NCBI RefSeq assembly: GCF_025457605.1
Contig: NZ_JAMZFY010000002.1
Span: forward strand, 186,001 to 250,000
Length of the DNA: 64,000 nt
Source: Haloarcula laminariae
Lineage (GTDB): Archaea; Halobacteriota; Halobacteria; Halobacteriales; Haloarculaceae
Direction: 5' to 3'
Program-made: the position numbers and the translations under genes
Part shown: positions 35,418 through 44,063 of the stretch, piece after piece
How positions within the stretch are numbered: the stretch's first letter is position 1
Layout of the letters: each line of letters starts with the position of its first letter
The notes under the pieces: model-generated
What the model was told of the DNA's origin: nothing
Databases searched by the model: none
The model's input: the letters and a program-made list of their open reading frames with translations, nothing else

Positions 35418-36446
35418 TCAGTCGTCGGCGGTCGCCCGGCCGCTACCGGTTCCGCCCGACAGCGGAGTCCGTTCGACTACGGTCCCGTCGTAGGTCGGGT
35501 ACTGCTCGACGAGTTCGCCCTTGGGCACGTCGCCGTCCTCGACCATCTCCTCCAGCAGCCACCAGGCGAGCTCGACGTGGTCGCTCTTGACGGCGTAGAA
35601 CTCCTCGGGGACGCCCAGCTCTTTCAGTCGGGCCTCGCCGACCCACGCCTTCCCGTAGACGAGCGTGCCGTCCTCGGTGACATCGTCGAACTCCCGGCGG
35701 ATGTTCTTGGCCATCCGTTTGAGCCGGGAGCGGTGCTGGGCGGCGTCCTTGAAGACGCTGGTACAGAAGTACACCTTCTCGTGGTCGCCCATCTGTTCGA
35801 GGATGTCGTGGGAGCCCTCGACGGCGCTCATGTGGTCCTCCTTGAGCTCGAACCCCTCCTCCTGCATCCGGCGGTAGTTCCCGTCGGACATCTCGAACTC
35901 GTTGATGTTACAGAAGTCCGCGGCGCCCTCGTCGAGGAACTCCAGGAACTCCGGTTCGGCGCGGATACCGGGAATCTCGAAGGCCGGCGTCAGCCCCTCC
36001 TCGCGGGCGATATAGAGGATCTCCTCCCACTCGGTCCCGTGCATGTCGCCCCACAGTTCCAGGGGCGGGTGGAAGCGAATCTCGTCCAGTCCCGCCTCGG
36101 AGAGCCGGCGCATGTTCTCGCGGCCGCCGGTGATACCCGTGTACAGGTGGGTGTGGTGGTCCCCGCCGAACTCGTCTTTCAGCAGTTCCAGGTAGTGACA
36201 GGTCCGGTCGAGCACCTCCTGTGGCTCGCCGCCGGTGATGGAGGTCCCCAGCGCGCTCATGCGCTTTGCCTCCTCGATGACGTCGCTGTCGTCCTCGACG
36301 GGACGCTCGTTGGCGTACATCTGGGTGACGTTCTTGCGGTTCTCCCCGAGGGGGCAGTAGAAGCAGTCCCGCTGGTCGCAGTAGCCGTAGACGAACAGCA
36401 CCATCTTCCCGCCTTTGGCGCACTGTTCGCAGCCCTCGGAAATCAT
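35418..36446 (-). CDS. Radical SAM protein with unusual cysteine spacing
   Basis: 342 residues. The cluster-binding segment reads CDQRDCFYC (Cys23, Cys28, Cys31), i.e. CX4CX2C where most radical SAM enzymes have CX3CX2C. An extra CEQC pair precedes it (Cys6, Cys9). The SAM-binding GGEP motif (GTSITGGEPQEVL) and the barrel strand HLYTGITGG and IRFHPPLELWG are intact. The C-terminal part has KVYFCTSVFKDAAQHRSRLKRMA. Substrate unknown; no recognisable partner peptide or biosynthesis gene adjoins it. Similar proteins are seen in many haloarchaea, sometimes annotated as wyosine-like, which is not supported here. Confidence 0.85.
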   Translation of the reverse strand: MISEGCEQCAKGGKMVLFVYGYCDQRDCFYCPLGENRKNVTQMYANERPVEDDSDVIEEAKRMSALGTSITGGEPQEVLDRTCHYLELLKDEFGGDHHTHLYTGITGGRENMRRLSEAGLDEIRFHPPLELWGDMHGTEWEEILYIAREEGLTPAFEIPGIRAEPEFLEFLDEGAADFCNINEFEMSDGNYRRMQEEGFELKEDHMSAVEGSHDILEQMGDHEKVYFCTSVFKDAAQHRSRLKRMAKNIRREFDDVTEDGTLVYGKAWVGEARLKELGVPEEFYAVKSDHVELAWWLLEEMVEDGDVPKGELVEQYPTYDGTVVERTPLSGGTGSGRATADD

Positions 36447-36588
36447 CGTATACGGCTAGAACCGCGCCCAGCGGGAAAAAGCGTGCGCATCGTCCCGGCC
36501 GTGGTGTGGGTCGGCATGGGACGGCAGCGGTACCCGCCACCGCTCGCCTTCCCGCGGCCTTATTCCGACAGCACTCCCATGCACCCGC

Positions 36589-37911
36589 ATGGACGCCGCC
36601 GCCCGCAGACGCGGGCTCGCCATCGTGCTGGCCGTGGTCTTTCTGGACCTGCTCGGCTTCGGCATCATCATCCCCATCCTCCCCTACTACACCCGCTCGT
36701 TCCCGGGCGGGACGGAGTTCGTCATCGGCCTGCTGGCGGCGTCGTACTCGGCGACGCAGTTCGTCTTCGCGCCGCTTCTGGGGTCGCTGTCGGACCGCGT
36801 CGGCCGCCGACCGGTGCTGGTGGTCTCGCTGCTTGGCTCCGTCGTCGCCTGGACGGTCTTCGGGCTGGCCGAGGCGCTGTGGCTCCTCTTTCTCGCCCGG
36901 ATGCTGGCCGGCGCGATGGGCGGGAACCTCTCGACGGCACAGGCCTACGTCGCCGACGTGACGCCGCCCGAGCGACGGGCCACGGCGCTCGGCTACATCG
37001 GCGCCGCGTTCGGGCTGGGGTTCATCTTCGGGCCGGGCATCGGCGCAGTGTTGAGCTTCGACGCGACCATCGCCGCCGTCGACGCGCTCGCGCCCGCCGC
37101 CGTTCCCATCACCCGCTTCTCGCTGCCGAGCTTCGCGGCCGCCTTCTTCAGCCTCTGTGGCGTGGTCGTCGCGCTGGCCTTCCTGCCCGAGTCCCGCACG
37201 CCCGACGGCGGAGCGCCCCGCGGCGACCGCACCTCCGCCGTCGCCCAGCTCCGGGCCGCCGTCGCTACGCCGGGCCTGCGGGAGCTGTTGACCGCCTTCT
37301 TCCTCGTCTCCGTCGCCTTCTCGGGCGTCACGGTCATGTTCATCCCCTACGTCGCCGACATCTACGGCTACACGGCGGCCCAGAGCGCGCTGCTGCTCAC
37401 GTACATCGGGCTGCTCGCGGTCCTCACACAGGGCGTGCTCATCGGGCGTCTGACGGCTCGCTACGGCCCGGTCCCGCTGGCTGTCGCGGGCGCGATGCTG
37501 CTCGCCGTCGCCACCGGCCTGCTCCCGTTCTCCCGGCCGCTCGGCGGACTGCTGCCGGACCTCTCGGGGCTCGTCCCCGTCCTCACGCCCGACCTGCTGG
37601 GGCTGCTGGCGGTGTTGACTCTGCTCCCGGTCGGCAACGGCGTCCTCTCGGTGACGCTGACGGCGCTGGTCTCCCGGCGGGCCAGCGCGGACCTGCAGGG
37701 GAGCGCCTTCGGCGTCACGCAGGGCGCGGGCAGCCTCGCCCGCACCGTCGGCCCGCCGGTGATGGGCGGGCTCTACGCCGGCGTCGGCTACTGGGCGCCC
37801 TTCGTCGTCGGGGCCCTCCTGCTTCTCCCGGTCGTCGCGCTGGTCGCCCGGCTGGGCAGGGACGCGGCCGCGGCCGACGCCCGGCCGGCCGACCCGGGCC
37901 ACGTCAGATAG
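36589..37911 (+). CDS. Major facilitator superfamily transporter
   Basis: 440 residues with about 12 membrane helices. MFS loop 2-3 motif GSLSDRVGRRPVLV (residues near 66-80), the helix-1 start RRGLAIVLAVVFLDLLGFGIIIPILPYY, GAMGGNLSTAQAYVADVTPPERRATALGYIGAAFGLGFIFGPGIGAVL (helix 4-5, motif C as in drug/proton antiporters) and a long central loop. The overall pattern is the tetracycline/multidrug-resistance exporter subfamily. Substrate unknown. Confidence 0.9.
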   Translation: MDAAARRRGLAIVLAVVFLDLLGFGIIIPILPYYTRSFPGGTEFVIGLLAASYSATQFVFAPLLGSLSDRVGRRPVLVVSLLGSVVAWTVFGLAEALWLLFLARMLAGAMGGNLSTAQAYVADVTPPERRATALGYIGAAFGLGFIFGPGIGAVLSFDATIAAVDALAPAAVPITRFSLPSFAAAFFSLCGVVVALAFLPESRTPDGGAPRGDRTSAVAQLRAAVATPGLRELLTAFFLVSVAFSGVTVMFIPYVADIYGYTAAQSALLLTYIGLLAVLTQGVLIGRLTARYGPVPLAVAGAMLLAVATGLLPFSRPLGGLLPDLSGLVPVLTPDLLGLLAVLTLLPVGNGVLSVTLTALVSRRASADLQGSAFGVTQGAGSLARTVGPPVMGGLYAGVGYWAPFVVGALLLLPVVALVARLGRDAAAADARPADPGHVR

Positions 37912-38014
37912 ACACGCCGTCGGCGTGTCGCCGGTCCAGAGCGGCGCGGCGTCGCGAATGCGAACGCGTGGCGCGCCCGAAGACAGTTAAACGACGCCGG
38001 CGTACAGCCGACCA

Positions 38015-39115
38015 ATGCTGCTGGTGCTGTGTGTGGACCTGGACGACGACCTCGGTCGCAAGACCGACATCGAGACGCCCGTCGTCGGTCGCGACAACGT
38101 CGTCGACGCAGCCGTCGCACTGGCCAGCGCGGACCCGGAGGACTCGGACGTGAACGTCCTCTTCGAGGGGGTCCACATCGCCGACGAGATAGACGACGAG
38201 CCGGTCGAGGTCGCGGCCGTCACCGGCGTCGACGCCGGGGACGTGGCCGCAAACCGGGCCGTCGGCGAGGAGGTCGACACCGTGCTGGCCTCGCTGACGG
38301 CGAGCGAGGACGTCCGGGCCCTGGTCGTCACCGACGGGGCCCAGGACGAGTCCGTGGTGCCGGTCATCCGCTCGCGCATCCGCATCGACGGCGTGCGCCG
38401 CGTCGTCGTCCGCCAGGCACAGGACCTCGAATCGATGTACTACACTATCAAGCAGGTGCTCGACGACCCCGAGACCCGCGGGACGATTCTCGTACCGCTC
38501 GGTATCCTCCTGCTCATCTACCCGATGACCATCGCCGTCGAGTCGCTCGGCTATCCGGGGTCGGCGCTGGGCATCATCTCGGGGCTGCTCGGGCTGTACG
38601 TCCTCGGGCGCGGGCTCGGCGTCGAGCGCATCCTGGACAAGGCCGTCAGCCGCGCGACGTCGGGCTTTTACGGCGGCCGCGTCACCATCATCACCTACGT
38701 CGTCGCCGCGGCCCTGCTCGCCATCGGCGGCGTCAGCGGCGTCAACACCTACGAGGCCCAGCCCAAACCCCTCTCGGCCGTCGAGGTGCTCGCGTCGCTG
38801 GTCAACGGCGCCGTCCAGTGGTTCGCCGCCGCGGGTATCACCTCCAGTCTGGGCCGCGTCACGGACGAGTACCTCCACGGCGTCTTCGAGTGGCGCTATC
38901 TCAACGCCCCCTTCTACGTGCTCGCCATCGGCGGCGTGCTCCACGGGCTCTCGGCCTTCTTCCTCGGCAGCCGCACGCTGGAGTACCTCGCCGTCGTCCT
39001 CACCGGCGGCACGCTGCTGGGGCTCGCGAGCACGCTCGCGTTCGCCATCGCCGAATCCCGGCTGGAGGGCGCCAAGCGCCACAACCAAGGCCCCAGCGGC
39101 CCCTCCTCCGAGTGA
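38015..39115 (+). CDS. DUF373 membrane protein
   Basis: 366 residues. N-terminal soluble domain (about 1-140: MLLVLCVDLDDDLGRKTDIETPVVGRDNVVDAAVALASADPEDSDVN...RIRIDGVRRVVVRQAQDLES), then about seven membrane helices (TILVPLGILLLIYPMTIAVESL to VVLTGGTLLGLASTLAFAIAES). It is the archaeal DUF373 family, function not known. A TATA-like CAGTTAAACG at 37985-37994 is 21-30 bases ahead of the ATG. Overlaps the next gene by one base (TGATG). Confidence 0.9.
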   Translation: MLLVLCVDLDDDLGRKTDIETPVVGRDNVVDAAVALASADPEDSDVNVLFEGVHIADEIDDEPVEVAAVTGVDAGDVAANRAVGEEVDTVLASLTASEDVRALVVTDGAQDESVVPVIRSRIRIDGVRRVVVRQAQDLESMYYTIKQVLDDPETRGTILVPLGILLLIYPMTIAVESLGYPGSALGIISGLLGLYVLGRGLGVERILDKAVSRATSGFYGGRVTIITYVVAAALLAIGGVSGVNTYEAQPKPLSAVEVLASLVNGAVQWFAAAGITSSLGRVTDEYLHGVFEWRYLNAPFYVLAIGGVLHGLSAFFLGSRTLEYLAVVLTGGTLLGLASTLAFAIAESRLEGAKRHNQGPSGPSSE

Positions 39116-39411
39116 TGTACGTCTCCCGTGCCGTCAGGAGCCTCCGCGAGGACCCCATCGAGGGCGAGTCAGTCGCGCTCGCGCTGACGACCGCCGACGA
39201 CGCCGACGTCGAGGCCGTGGCCGCGGCCGCCGAGGCGGCCGGCGCGACTGTCGAGCGCCGCCTCCAGTTCGACGACCTCGCCGTCTCGGTGGCCCACGAG
39301 GGGATAGCCGACGTCTGTGCCATCGACGGTATCGACGCCGTCGAGACGACCGACGCCATCGCCATCACGACCGAGGCGGCGACCGACGAGGACGTCGAAC
39401 TCGACGGCTGA
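39115..39411 (+). CDS. Small protein co-transcribed with DUF373
   Basis: 98 residues, MYVSRAVRSLREDPIEGESV onwards, with an alpha/beta pattern (SVALALTTADDADVEAVAAAAEAAGATVERRLQFDDLAVSVAHEGIADVCAIDGIDAVETTDAI) that resembles a ferredoxin-like fold. Starts on the DUF373 stop codon, so translation is coupled. No family recognised beyond haloarchaea. Confidence 0.75.
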   Translation: MYVSRAVRSLREDPIEGESVALALTTADDADVEAVAAAAEAAGATVERRLQFDDLAVSVAHEGIADVCAIDGIDAVETTDAIAITTEAATDEDVELDG

Positions 39412-39445
39412 CCCTCGGCCGTCTCGTCCCCGCGACCGTCGCAGT

Positions 39446-39479
39446 ATACCGGCCCCTGGCGCCCGATACGCCGGTATCG
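39446..39479. terminator. Hairpin after the DUF373 operon
   Basis: ATACCGGC (39446-39453) can pair with GCCGGTAT (39470-39477); alternatively CGATAC (39464-39469) pairs with GTATCG (39474-39479). Followed by TTGTTT. Could end the upstream transcript or shape the leader of the next gene. Confidence 0.35.
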
Positions 39480-39564
39480 TGCCGTTGTTTAGCTCGGTAA
39501 CCGGTGATAACTCACCGCGCTCCGAAGTCGCAACTAATTCATATTCGTTGACTAATAATGCCGT

Positions 39565-41322
39565 ATGAGCGCGCTCACCCATCCCGTCGTGGTGCTGGGG
39601 GGACTCTCGACGGCGCTCGCGCTGTGTCTCGCCGCGGTGACGTGGCACCAGCGCGAGACGCGGGGCGCGCGGACCTACACGCTGTTGCTGGTCGCGCTTG
39701 CGGTCTGGACGGCGCTCTACGTCGGGCAACTGCTGGTGCCCACGGCGGCGGGCAAGCGCCCCTGGTTCGTCGCCCGCCACGCGATGGGGCCGCTGTTTGC
39801 CGTGGCGTTCTGGCTCTTTACCGCCCGGTACACCGACCGCCACGAGATGCTCGACCGCCGGCTGCTGGGCCCCATCGCCGCCGCCGGACTGGCCTTCGTC
39901 GGCCTGGTCCTCCTGAACCCCGGCGGGCTGTACTGGTCGGCGCTCTCGCTCGACCCGATGGGACCGCTCCTCCTGCTCGAACTCACCCTCGGCCCGCTGT
40001 TCTGGCTCAACTGCGTCTACATCTTCGGCGTCGTCGCTGCCGCCCACGTCGTCATCGTCTCGGCCTGGAAGCGGACGTTCGACAGTTACCGCCCGCAGCT
40101 GCTCGTGATGACCGCCATCGGCTGCGTCGAGTTTGCCCTCGCCGTCCTCTTTCTCTCGGAACACACCGCGCTGCTACCGGCGCTGAACCCCTGGCCCAAC
40201 GTCCAACTCATCAGCTACGGGGCCATTATCGCCGCCCTCCCTATCGGCTGGTCGTACGTCAACGGCTTCTTCTTCGACCGCCGGCCCCTGGCCCATCGGG
40301 CCGTCATCGAGAGCATGGACGACGCCGTCTACGTCGTCGACCGCGAGGGGACGATTCGCTACACGAACCCGCTGGGGAACCGACTGGTGGGGCGCCCGCC
40401 CGACGCCGACGCCCCGACCGCCCCCGCCGCCGAGGTCTTCGCGGCTCGGCCGACGCTCCTGTCCTGTTACGAACAGGCCGGCGACGCCGTCGACGACGCG
40501 ACCCTGGCCTGCGAGATAGACGGCGAGCAGCGCTTTTACGACATCCGCGTCTCGACGATTACCGACTCCATCGGGGAGCCGTCCGGCGCCGTCGTCGTCG
40601 GCCGCGACATCACCGAGGAGCGCCGCCAGCGCGGGCAGCTCCGCGTCCGCACCGCGCAGCTCGAACGCCAGAACGAACGGCTGGACCAGTTCGGCCAGTA
40701 CGTCTCACACGACCTGCGCAACCCCATCCAGGTCGCCTCGGGCTACGTCGAACTCGCCCGCGAGACGGGGGACCTCTCGCGGCTGGACGACATCGACCGC
40801 GCCATCCGCCGGATGAGCGAGATGGTCGAGGACCTCAGGGAGCTGACCGCCGTCGACCGCGACACCCTCGACGTGGAGCGGGTCAACGTCGCCCGGGCCG
40901 CCCACACCGCCTGGGCGCACGTCGACACCGACGGCGCCACGCTCCGGGTGCCCGAAAACGACATCATCCTCGCCGACAGCGACTACCTGCTCCACGTCTT
41001 CGAGAACCTCTTCCGGAACTCGATAGACCACGGCCGCCCCGACGAGGCCGCCGACGCAATCGGCGACGGCGGCGCGCTCACTGTCACCGTCGGCCCGCTC
41101 GATAACGGCTTCTTCGTCGCCGACGACGGCGTCGGCATCCCCGAGAGCGAGCGCGACGCCGTCCTCGACCACGGCTACACCACGGACGACGGCGGCACCG
41201 GCCTGGGGATGGCTATCGTCCGCACTGTCGCTGACGCCCACGAGTGGGCCGTCACCGTCACCGAGAGCGAGTCCGGCGGCGCCCGCTTCGAGTTTCACCA
41301 CGTCGAGGTGCCGGGAGAGTGA
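39565..41322 (+). CDS. Membrane sensor histidine kinase (7TM-PAS-HisKA-HATPase)
   Basis: 585 residues. The first 230 residues form seven membrane helices of the haloarchaeal histidine kinase N-terminal type (HPVVVLGGLSTALALCLAAVTW to LISYGAIIAALPIGWSYVNGFFF). A PAS domain follows (HRAVIESMDDAVYVVDREGTIRYTNPLGNRL), then a linker helix, the phospho-acceptor motif QYVSHDLRNPIQVASGYVEL and ATPase boxes FENLFRNSIDHG (N), FFVADDGVGIPESERDAVLDHG (G1) and GGTGLGMAIVRTV (G2). No response regulator gene is adjacent. The signal is unknown. Confidence 0.92.
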   Translation: MSALTHPVVVLGGLSTALALCLAAVTWHQRETRGARTYTLLLVALAVWTALYVGQLLVPTAAGKRPWFVARHAMGPLFAVAFWLFTARYTDRHEMLDRRLLGPIAAAGLAFVGLVLLNPGGLYWSALSLDPMGPLLLLELTLGPLFWLNCVYIFGVVAAAHVVIVSAWKRTFDSYRPQLLVMTAIGCVEFALAVLFLSEHTALLPALNPWPNVQLISYGAIIAALPIGWSYVNGFFFDRRPLAHRAVIESMDDAVYVVDREGTIRYTNPLGNRLVGRPPDADAPTAPAAEVFAARPTLLSCYEQAGDAVDDATLACEIDGEQRFYDIRVSTITDSIGEPSGAVVVGRDITEERRQRGQLRVRTAQLERQNERLDQFGQYVSHDLRNPIQVASGYVELARETGDLSRLDDIDRAIRRMSEMVEDLRELTAVDRDTLDVERVNVARAAHTAWAHVDTDGATLRVPENDIILADSDYLLHVFENLFRNSIDHGRPDEAADAIGDGGALTVTVGPLDNGFFVADDGVGIPESERDAVLDHGYTTDDGGTGLGMAIVRTVADAHEWAVTVTESESGGARFEFHHVEVPGE

Positions 41323-41452
41323 TGACACGTTCGACTGCGGTCCATCTGCCCGCACGCCGGGCCAGTGCCCCGGCGTACGCGCTACCCGAACTGTCCGACG
41401 CAGCCGCCCGATTCGCACGGTTTTTGACGGTGCCCCGTTTTGTCCTCCGTGT

Positions 41453-41527
41453 GGGCACATAGCTCAGCCCGGATAGAGCGTCGGACTTCTAATCCGACGG
41501 TCGTGGGTTCGAATCCCACTGTGCCCG
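41453..41527 (+). tRNA. tRNA-Arg (anticodon UCU)
   Basis: 75 bases. Acceptor GGGCACA pairs with TGTGCCC (41520-41526), discriminator G. D-arm GCTC...GAGC; anticodon stem TCGGA/TCCGA around the loop CTTCTAA (anticodon TCT); T-arm with GTTCGAATC. No intron. CCA is not encoded. A three-hairpin element starts four bases downstream. Confidence 0.95.
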
Positions 41528-41530
41528 TCG

Positions 41531-41649
41531 ACCTTTTTCGGCGTCGGGTTCGCGCTCCACGCGAACCACTCCTTGAAAAACGTCGATGAAAAAGGCCGGC
41601 ATCTCGCTCCGCTCGATGCCGGTGAACCGCGCTCGCTTCACTCGCGCGG
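41531..41649. repeat. Three-hairpin intergenic element, copy 2
   Basis: Same order of parts as 22262-22395: CCTTTTTC (41532-41539); hairpin 1 GGTTCGCG (41547-41554) / CGCGAACC (41560-41567); conserved 31-base block (41569-41599, 26 of 31 identical to copy 1) ending GAAAAAGGCCGG; hairpin 2 CCGGCATC (41596-41603) / GATGCCGG (41615-41622); hairpin 3 CCGCGC (41627-41632) / GCGCGG (41644-41649). Stem sequences differ from copy 1 but pairing is conserved. Confidence 0.75.
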
Positions 41650-41837
41650 ACATCCCGGCGGGGATTCGGTACCGTGTTTTGAACACTGTGGTACGGTACA
41701 ACTTGACGAGTACACCGGTTGGATGGGGACAGCAGTGACGCGGGCGATCGGCGTCGACCAATCGTCGTTTGACCAACTGACACGACACTTCTGACGGAGG
41801 AGCGATACCCCGTCTCCCCCTCGGAGTTCGGCTACTG
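41650..41837. other. Rest of the tRNA-Arg to hemAT gap
   Basis: No gene recognised. A nested inverted repeat, GTACC (41669-41673) / GGTAC (41690-41694) with inner GTGTT/AACAC, is present. It may end transcription from either side. Confidence 0.35.
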
Positions 41838-43406
41838 TCACTCCGTCAGCCGCCGCACGGTCTGGGACACCTCCTCTATCGTGGCGGCCTGTTCCTCGTT
41901 GGCGGCGGCGATCTGCTTGGCCTCGTCGGCGACGGTGTCGGCCTGTGCGACGAGTTCGTCGAGCATACTCGCGACCTCCTCGGTGCTCGCGGCCTGTTCG
42001 TCGGTCGCATCGGAGACCTCGCGGATGCCCTGGGCGGTTTCCTGGACGGCCTCGGCGATGTCGTCGAGCAGTTTCATCGCTTCTTCGACGCGCTCGATGC
42101 CGGCCTCGATCTGCTCGGTCGTCTCGTCTAGGCTCTCGACGGTGTCTTCGGTGTCGTCCTCGATGGCGCCGACGAGGGTCTCTATCTCCTGGGCGCGCTC
42201 CTGGGAGTCGCCGGCCAGTGACTTGACCTCGTCGGCGACGACGGCGAAGCCGCTCCCGGCCTCGCCGGCGCGGGCGGCCTCGATGGAGGCGTTCAGCGCG
42301 AGGATGTTGGTCTGCTCGGCGATGTCATTGATGACCTCGACGACGGCGTCGATTTCCCCGACGCGGTCCTGCAGTTCGTCGACGTCTTCCGAGACCTCGT
42401 CGACGGCCTCGCCGACGTCGTCCATCACGCCCATCGCATCGTCGGCGGCGTCCTGGCCGTCCTCGGCGAGGTCGCGGGCCCGTTGGCTGCTACCCTCGAC
42501 CTCGTTGGCGCTGGCGGCGACCTCCTCGACGGTGGCGCTCATGTTCGACACCTCGCTCGCGATGGACTGGATGCGCTCGGACTGGTCGTCGGTCAGGTCG
42601 GATATCTGCTGTGAGGACCGGGTGACGTCGCCGGCCGAGTCACGGAGCTCGGCCATCGGGGTTTCGAGGTCCTCCTCGACCTCCGTGGCGAGCTTTTGGT
42701 GGCGCTCGATCTCCGCTTCGAGCTGCTGGCTGTAGGAGTGGATGTACGTGTCCGCGACGACCTGCATGTCCAGATTGATGATGCGCAGGACCGACATGAT
42801 GTCCTCGCGGAGATCGGCGATTCCCTCGTCGACCACGTCCTGGACGATATCCAGGGTGTCTCCGGGCGCGCCCGCTTCGGCCGTGGCGGTACCGCCGTCC
42901 GTCGCGGCGTCGCCAAGCGCCGCTTCGACCTGCTCCGTGATGTGCTCGCTCGCCCGCTCGGTGAGCAAGGGGAGGATGAGGTCGTAGTAGACCCCGTACT
43001 GACCGATGTACTGTTTCATCGGCATCTCGAGGATGTCGTGGAGCTTGCCGATGCGGGCGCGGTTCTTGAAGTACTCCTCGTCGTACTCGCCGTCGGTGAG
43101 CGTCACGAAGTACGCTCGCTGAGTGTCTTTCAGGGCGTCGACGGCTTTCGGCGACCGGCCGATGACCTCCACCGTCTCGTCGTACTGTGTGAGGTTCTCG
43201 TAGAACGCGTCGGCGATGGCGTCCGCGTTGTCCTCGAACAGCGGTTGGAGGGACTCGAGGCGCCGTCTGTCGGCCGCGTCGAAGTTGATGAACTCTTTCC
43301 GCCAGTCTATCTCGCTGCGGTCCAGGCCGATCTCCTCGACGAGCGAGTCGATGTCGACCTGGTCGTTCAGCCCGCCCTGCCCGAACATCGCCGTGTAGTC
43401 TGTCAT
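41838..43406 (-). CDS. hemAT: Globin-coupled soluble aerotaxis transducer HemAT
   Basis: 522 residues. The first 180 form a globin-like sensor: the heme-proximal histidine is His123 in RARIGKLHDILEMPMKQYIGQY, the same number as in HemAT of Halobacterium. The remainder is a methyl-accepting signalling domain with [38 protein letters not shown]. There is no membrane helix, so this is a cytoplasmic oxygen sensor for phobic or tactic responses. Starts at 43406, where the TATA box 43428-43437 gives a leaderless start; the upstream open frame to 43538 is not used. Confidence 0.95.
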   Translation of the reverse strand: MTDYTAMFGQGGLNDQVDIDSLVEEIGLDRSEIDWRKEFINFDAADRRRLESLQPLFEDNADAIADAFYENLTQYDETVEVIGRSPKAVDALKDTQRAYFVTLTDGEYDEEYFKNRARIGKLHDILEMPMKQYIGQYGVYYDLILPLLTERASEHITEQVEAALGDAATDGGTATAEAGAPGDTLDIVQDVVDEGIADLREDIMSVLRIINLDMQVVADTYIHSYSQQLEAEIERHQKLATEVEEDLETPMAELRDSAGDVTRSSQQISDLTDDQSERIQSIASEVSNMSATVEEVAASANEVEGSSQRARDLAEDGQDAADDAMGVMDDVGEAVDEVSEDVDELQDRVGEIDAVVEVINDIAEQTNILALNASIEAARAGEAGSGFAVVADEVKSLAGDSQERAQEIETLVGAIEDDTEDTVESLDETTEQIEAGIERVEEAMKLLDDIAEAVQETAQGIREVSDATDEQAASTEEVASMLDELVAQADTVADEAKQIAAANEEQAATIEEVSQTVRRLTE

Positions 43407-43427
43407 GGGGGCACAGACTGGCCTCCG

Positions 43428-43437
43428 ATATTTATAC
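43428..43437 (-). promoter_or_regulatory. TATA box of hemAT
   Basis: Minus strand GTATAAATAT, 22-31 bases before the ATG at 43406. Confidence 0.6.
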
Positions 43438-43570
43438 CTGCGTCGCGGATATTCACGATTGATACCGACGGGGGGTTCGACGGCGGGGCCGGCGTGGCCC
43501 TCTCCGCGGCGATATCCGTCCCGTCTGGCAGGTCGCAAGCGTTTTGCCGGCGGCCGGTGTACGCCGGGAT

Positions 43571-44023
43571 ATGGCCGATTGTCCGCTCGCCGACGACTGC
43601 CCTAGCTTCACAGAACGCATCGAGGGGATGGGGTGTACGCACTACGGCGATCGCGGGGGTGCCGAGTGGTGTAACCACTACAACCAACCCATCTCGGACC
43701 TGAAGAGCCAGCCCGTCAAGCCGGGCCAGGAGGTCGTCGTCGAAGTGGACGATATCCACGAGAGCGGGGCCGGCGTCGGCCGGACCGAGGACGGCTTCAT
43801 CGTCATGGTCGACGGCGTCCTGCCGCCGGCCAGGTCGAAGGTCCAGATAACCAAGGTGCGGTCGAACCACGCGCGAGCGGACGAAATCGAGCGGCTGGAG
43901 CTCGAGGACGGCGAGGGTAGCGAAGACGCCGACGACGCGGACGAGGAGGGCGGCTACCAGGGCGACGATGACGACGAGGACGACGAGCGGCTGGGCAGCC
44001 GCGACAACTTCTGGGGCAGCTAG
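43571..44023 (+). CDS. TRAM-domain protein with N-terminal cysteines
   Basis: 150 residues. N-terminal region with four cysteines (CPLADDC, GMGCTHYG, EWCNHY) that could bind zinc, then a TRAM domain at about 55-105 (VKPGQEVVVEVDDIHESGAGVGRTEDGFIVMVDGVLPPARSKVQITKV) and an acidic C-terminal tail (about 110-150). TRAM domains bind RNA and occur in tRNA-modifying enzymes; archaeal stand-alone versions act as RNA chaperones. A run of six T (44033-44038) follows the stop. Confidence 0.85.
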   Translation: MADCPLADDCPSFTERIEGMGCTHYGDRGGAEWCNHYNQPISDLKSQPVKPGQEVVVEVDDIHESGAGVGRTEDGFIVMVDGVLPPARSKVQITKVRSNHARADEIERLELEDGEGSEDADDADEEGGYQGDDDDEDDERLGSRDNFWGS

Positions 44024-44032
44024 GGCACGGAC

Positions 44033-44038
44033 TTTTTT
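44033..44038 (+). terminator. Poly-T terminator candidate after the TRAM gene
   Basis: TTTTTT flanked by GGGC and GCCC, ten bases after the stop codon; poly-U tracts end haloarchaeal transcripts. Confidence 0.4.
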
Positions 44039-44063
44039 GCCCGACTCCCCCGTCTATGCGGAC

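Noticed and set aside
35145-38153. Open frame of 1002 codons
   Set aside because: It runs across the radical SAM gene and the MFS gene in another frame, is rich in Arg/Gly/Pro runs, and has no domain. It is a by-product of high GC content.
41453-41527. Integration (att) site at tRNA-Arg
   Set aside because: No duplicated tRNA 3' end, integrase or foreign segment is seen; the downstream element also occurs next to polD1, so it is not a tRNA-linked att repeat.
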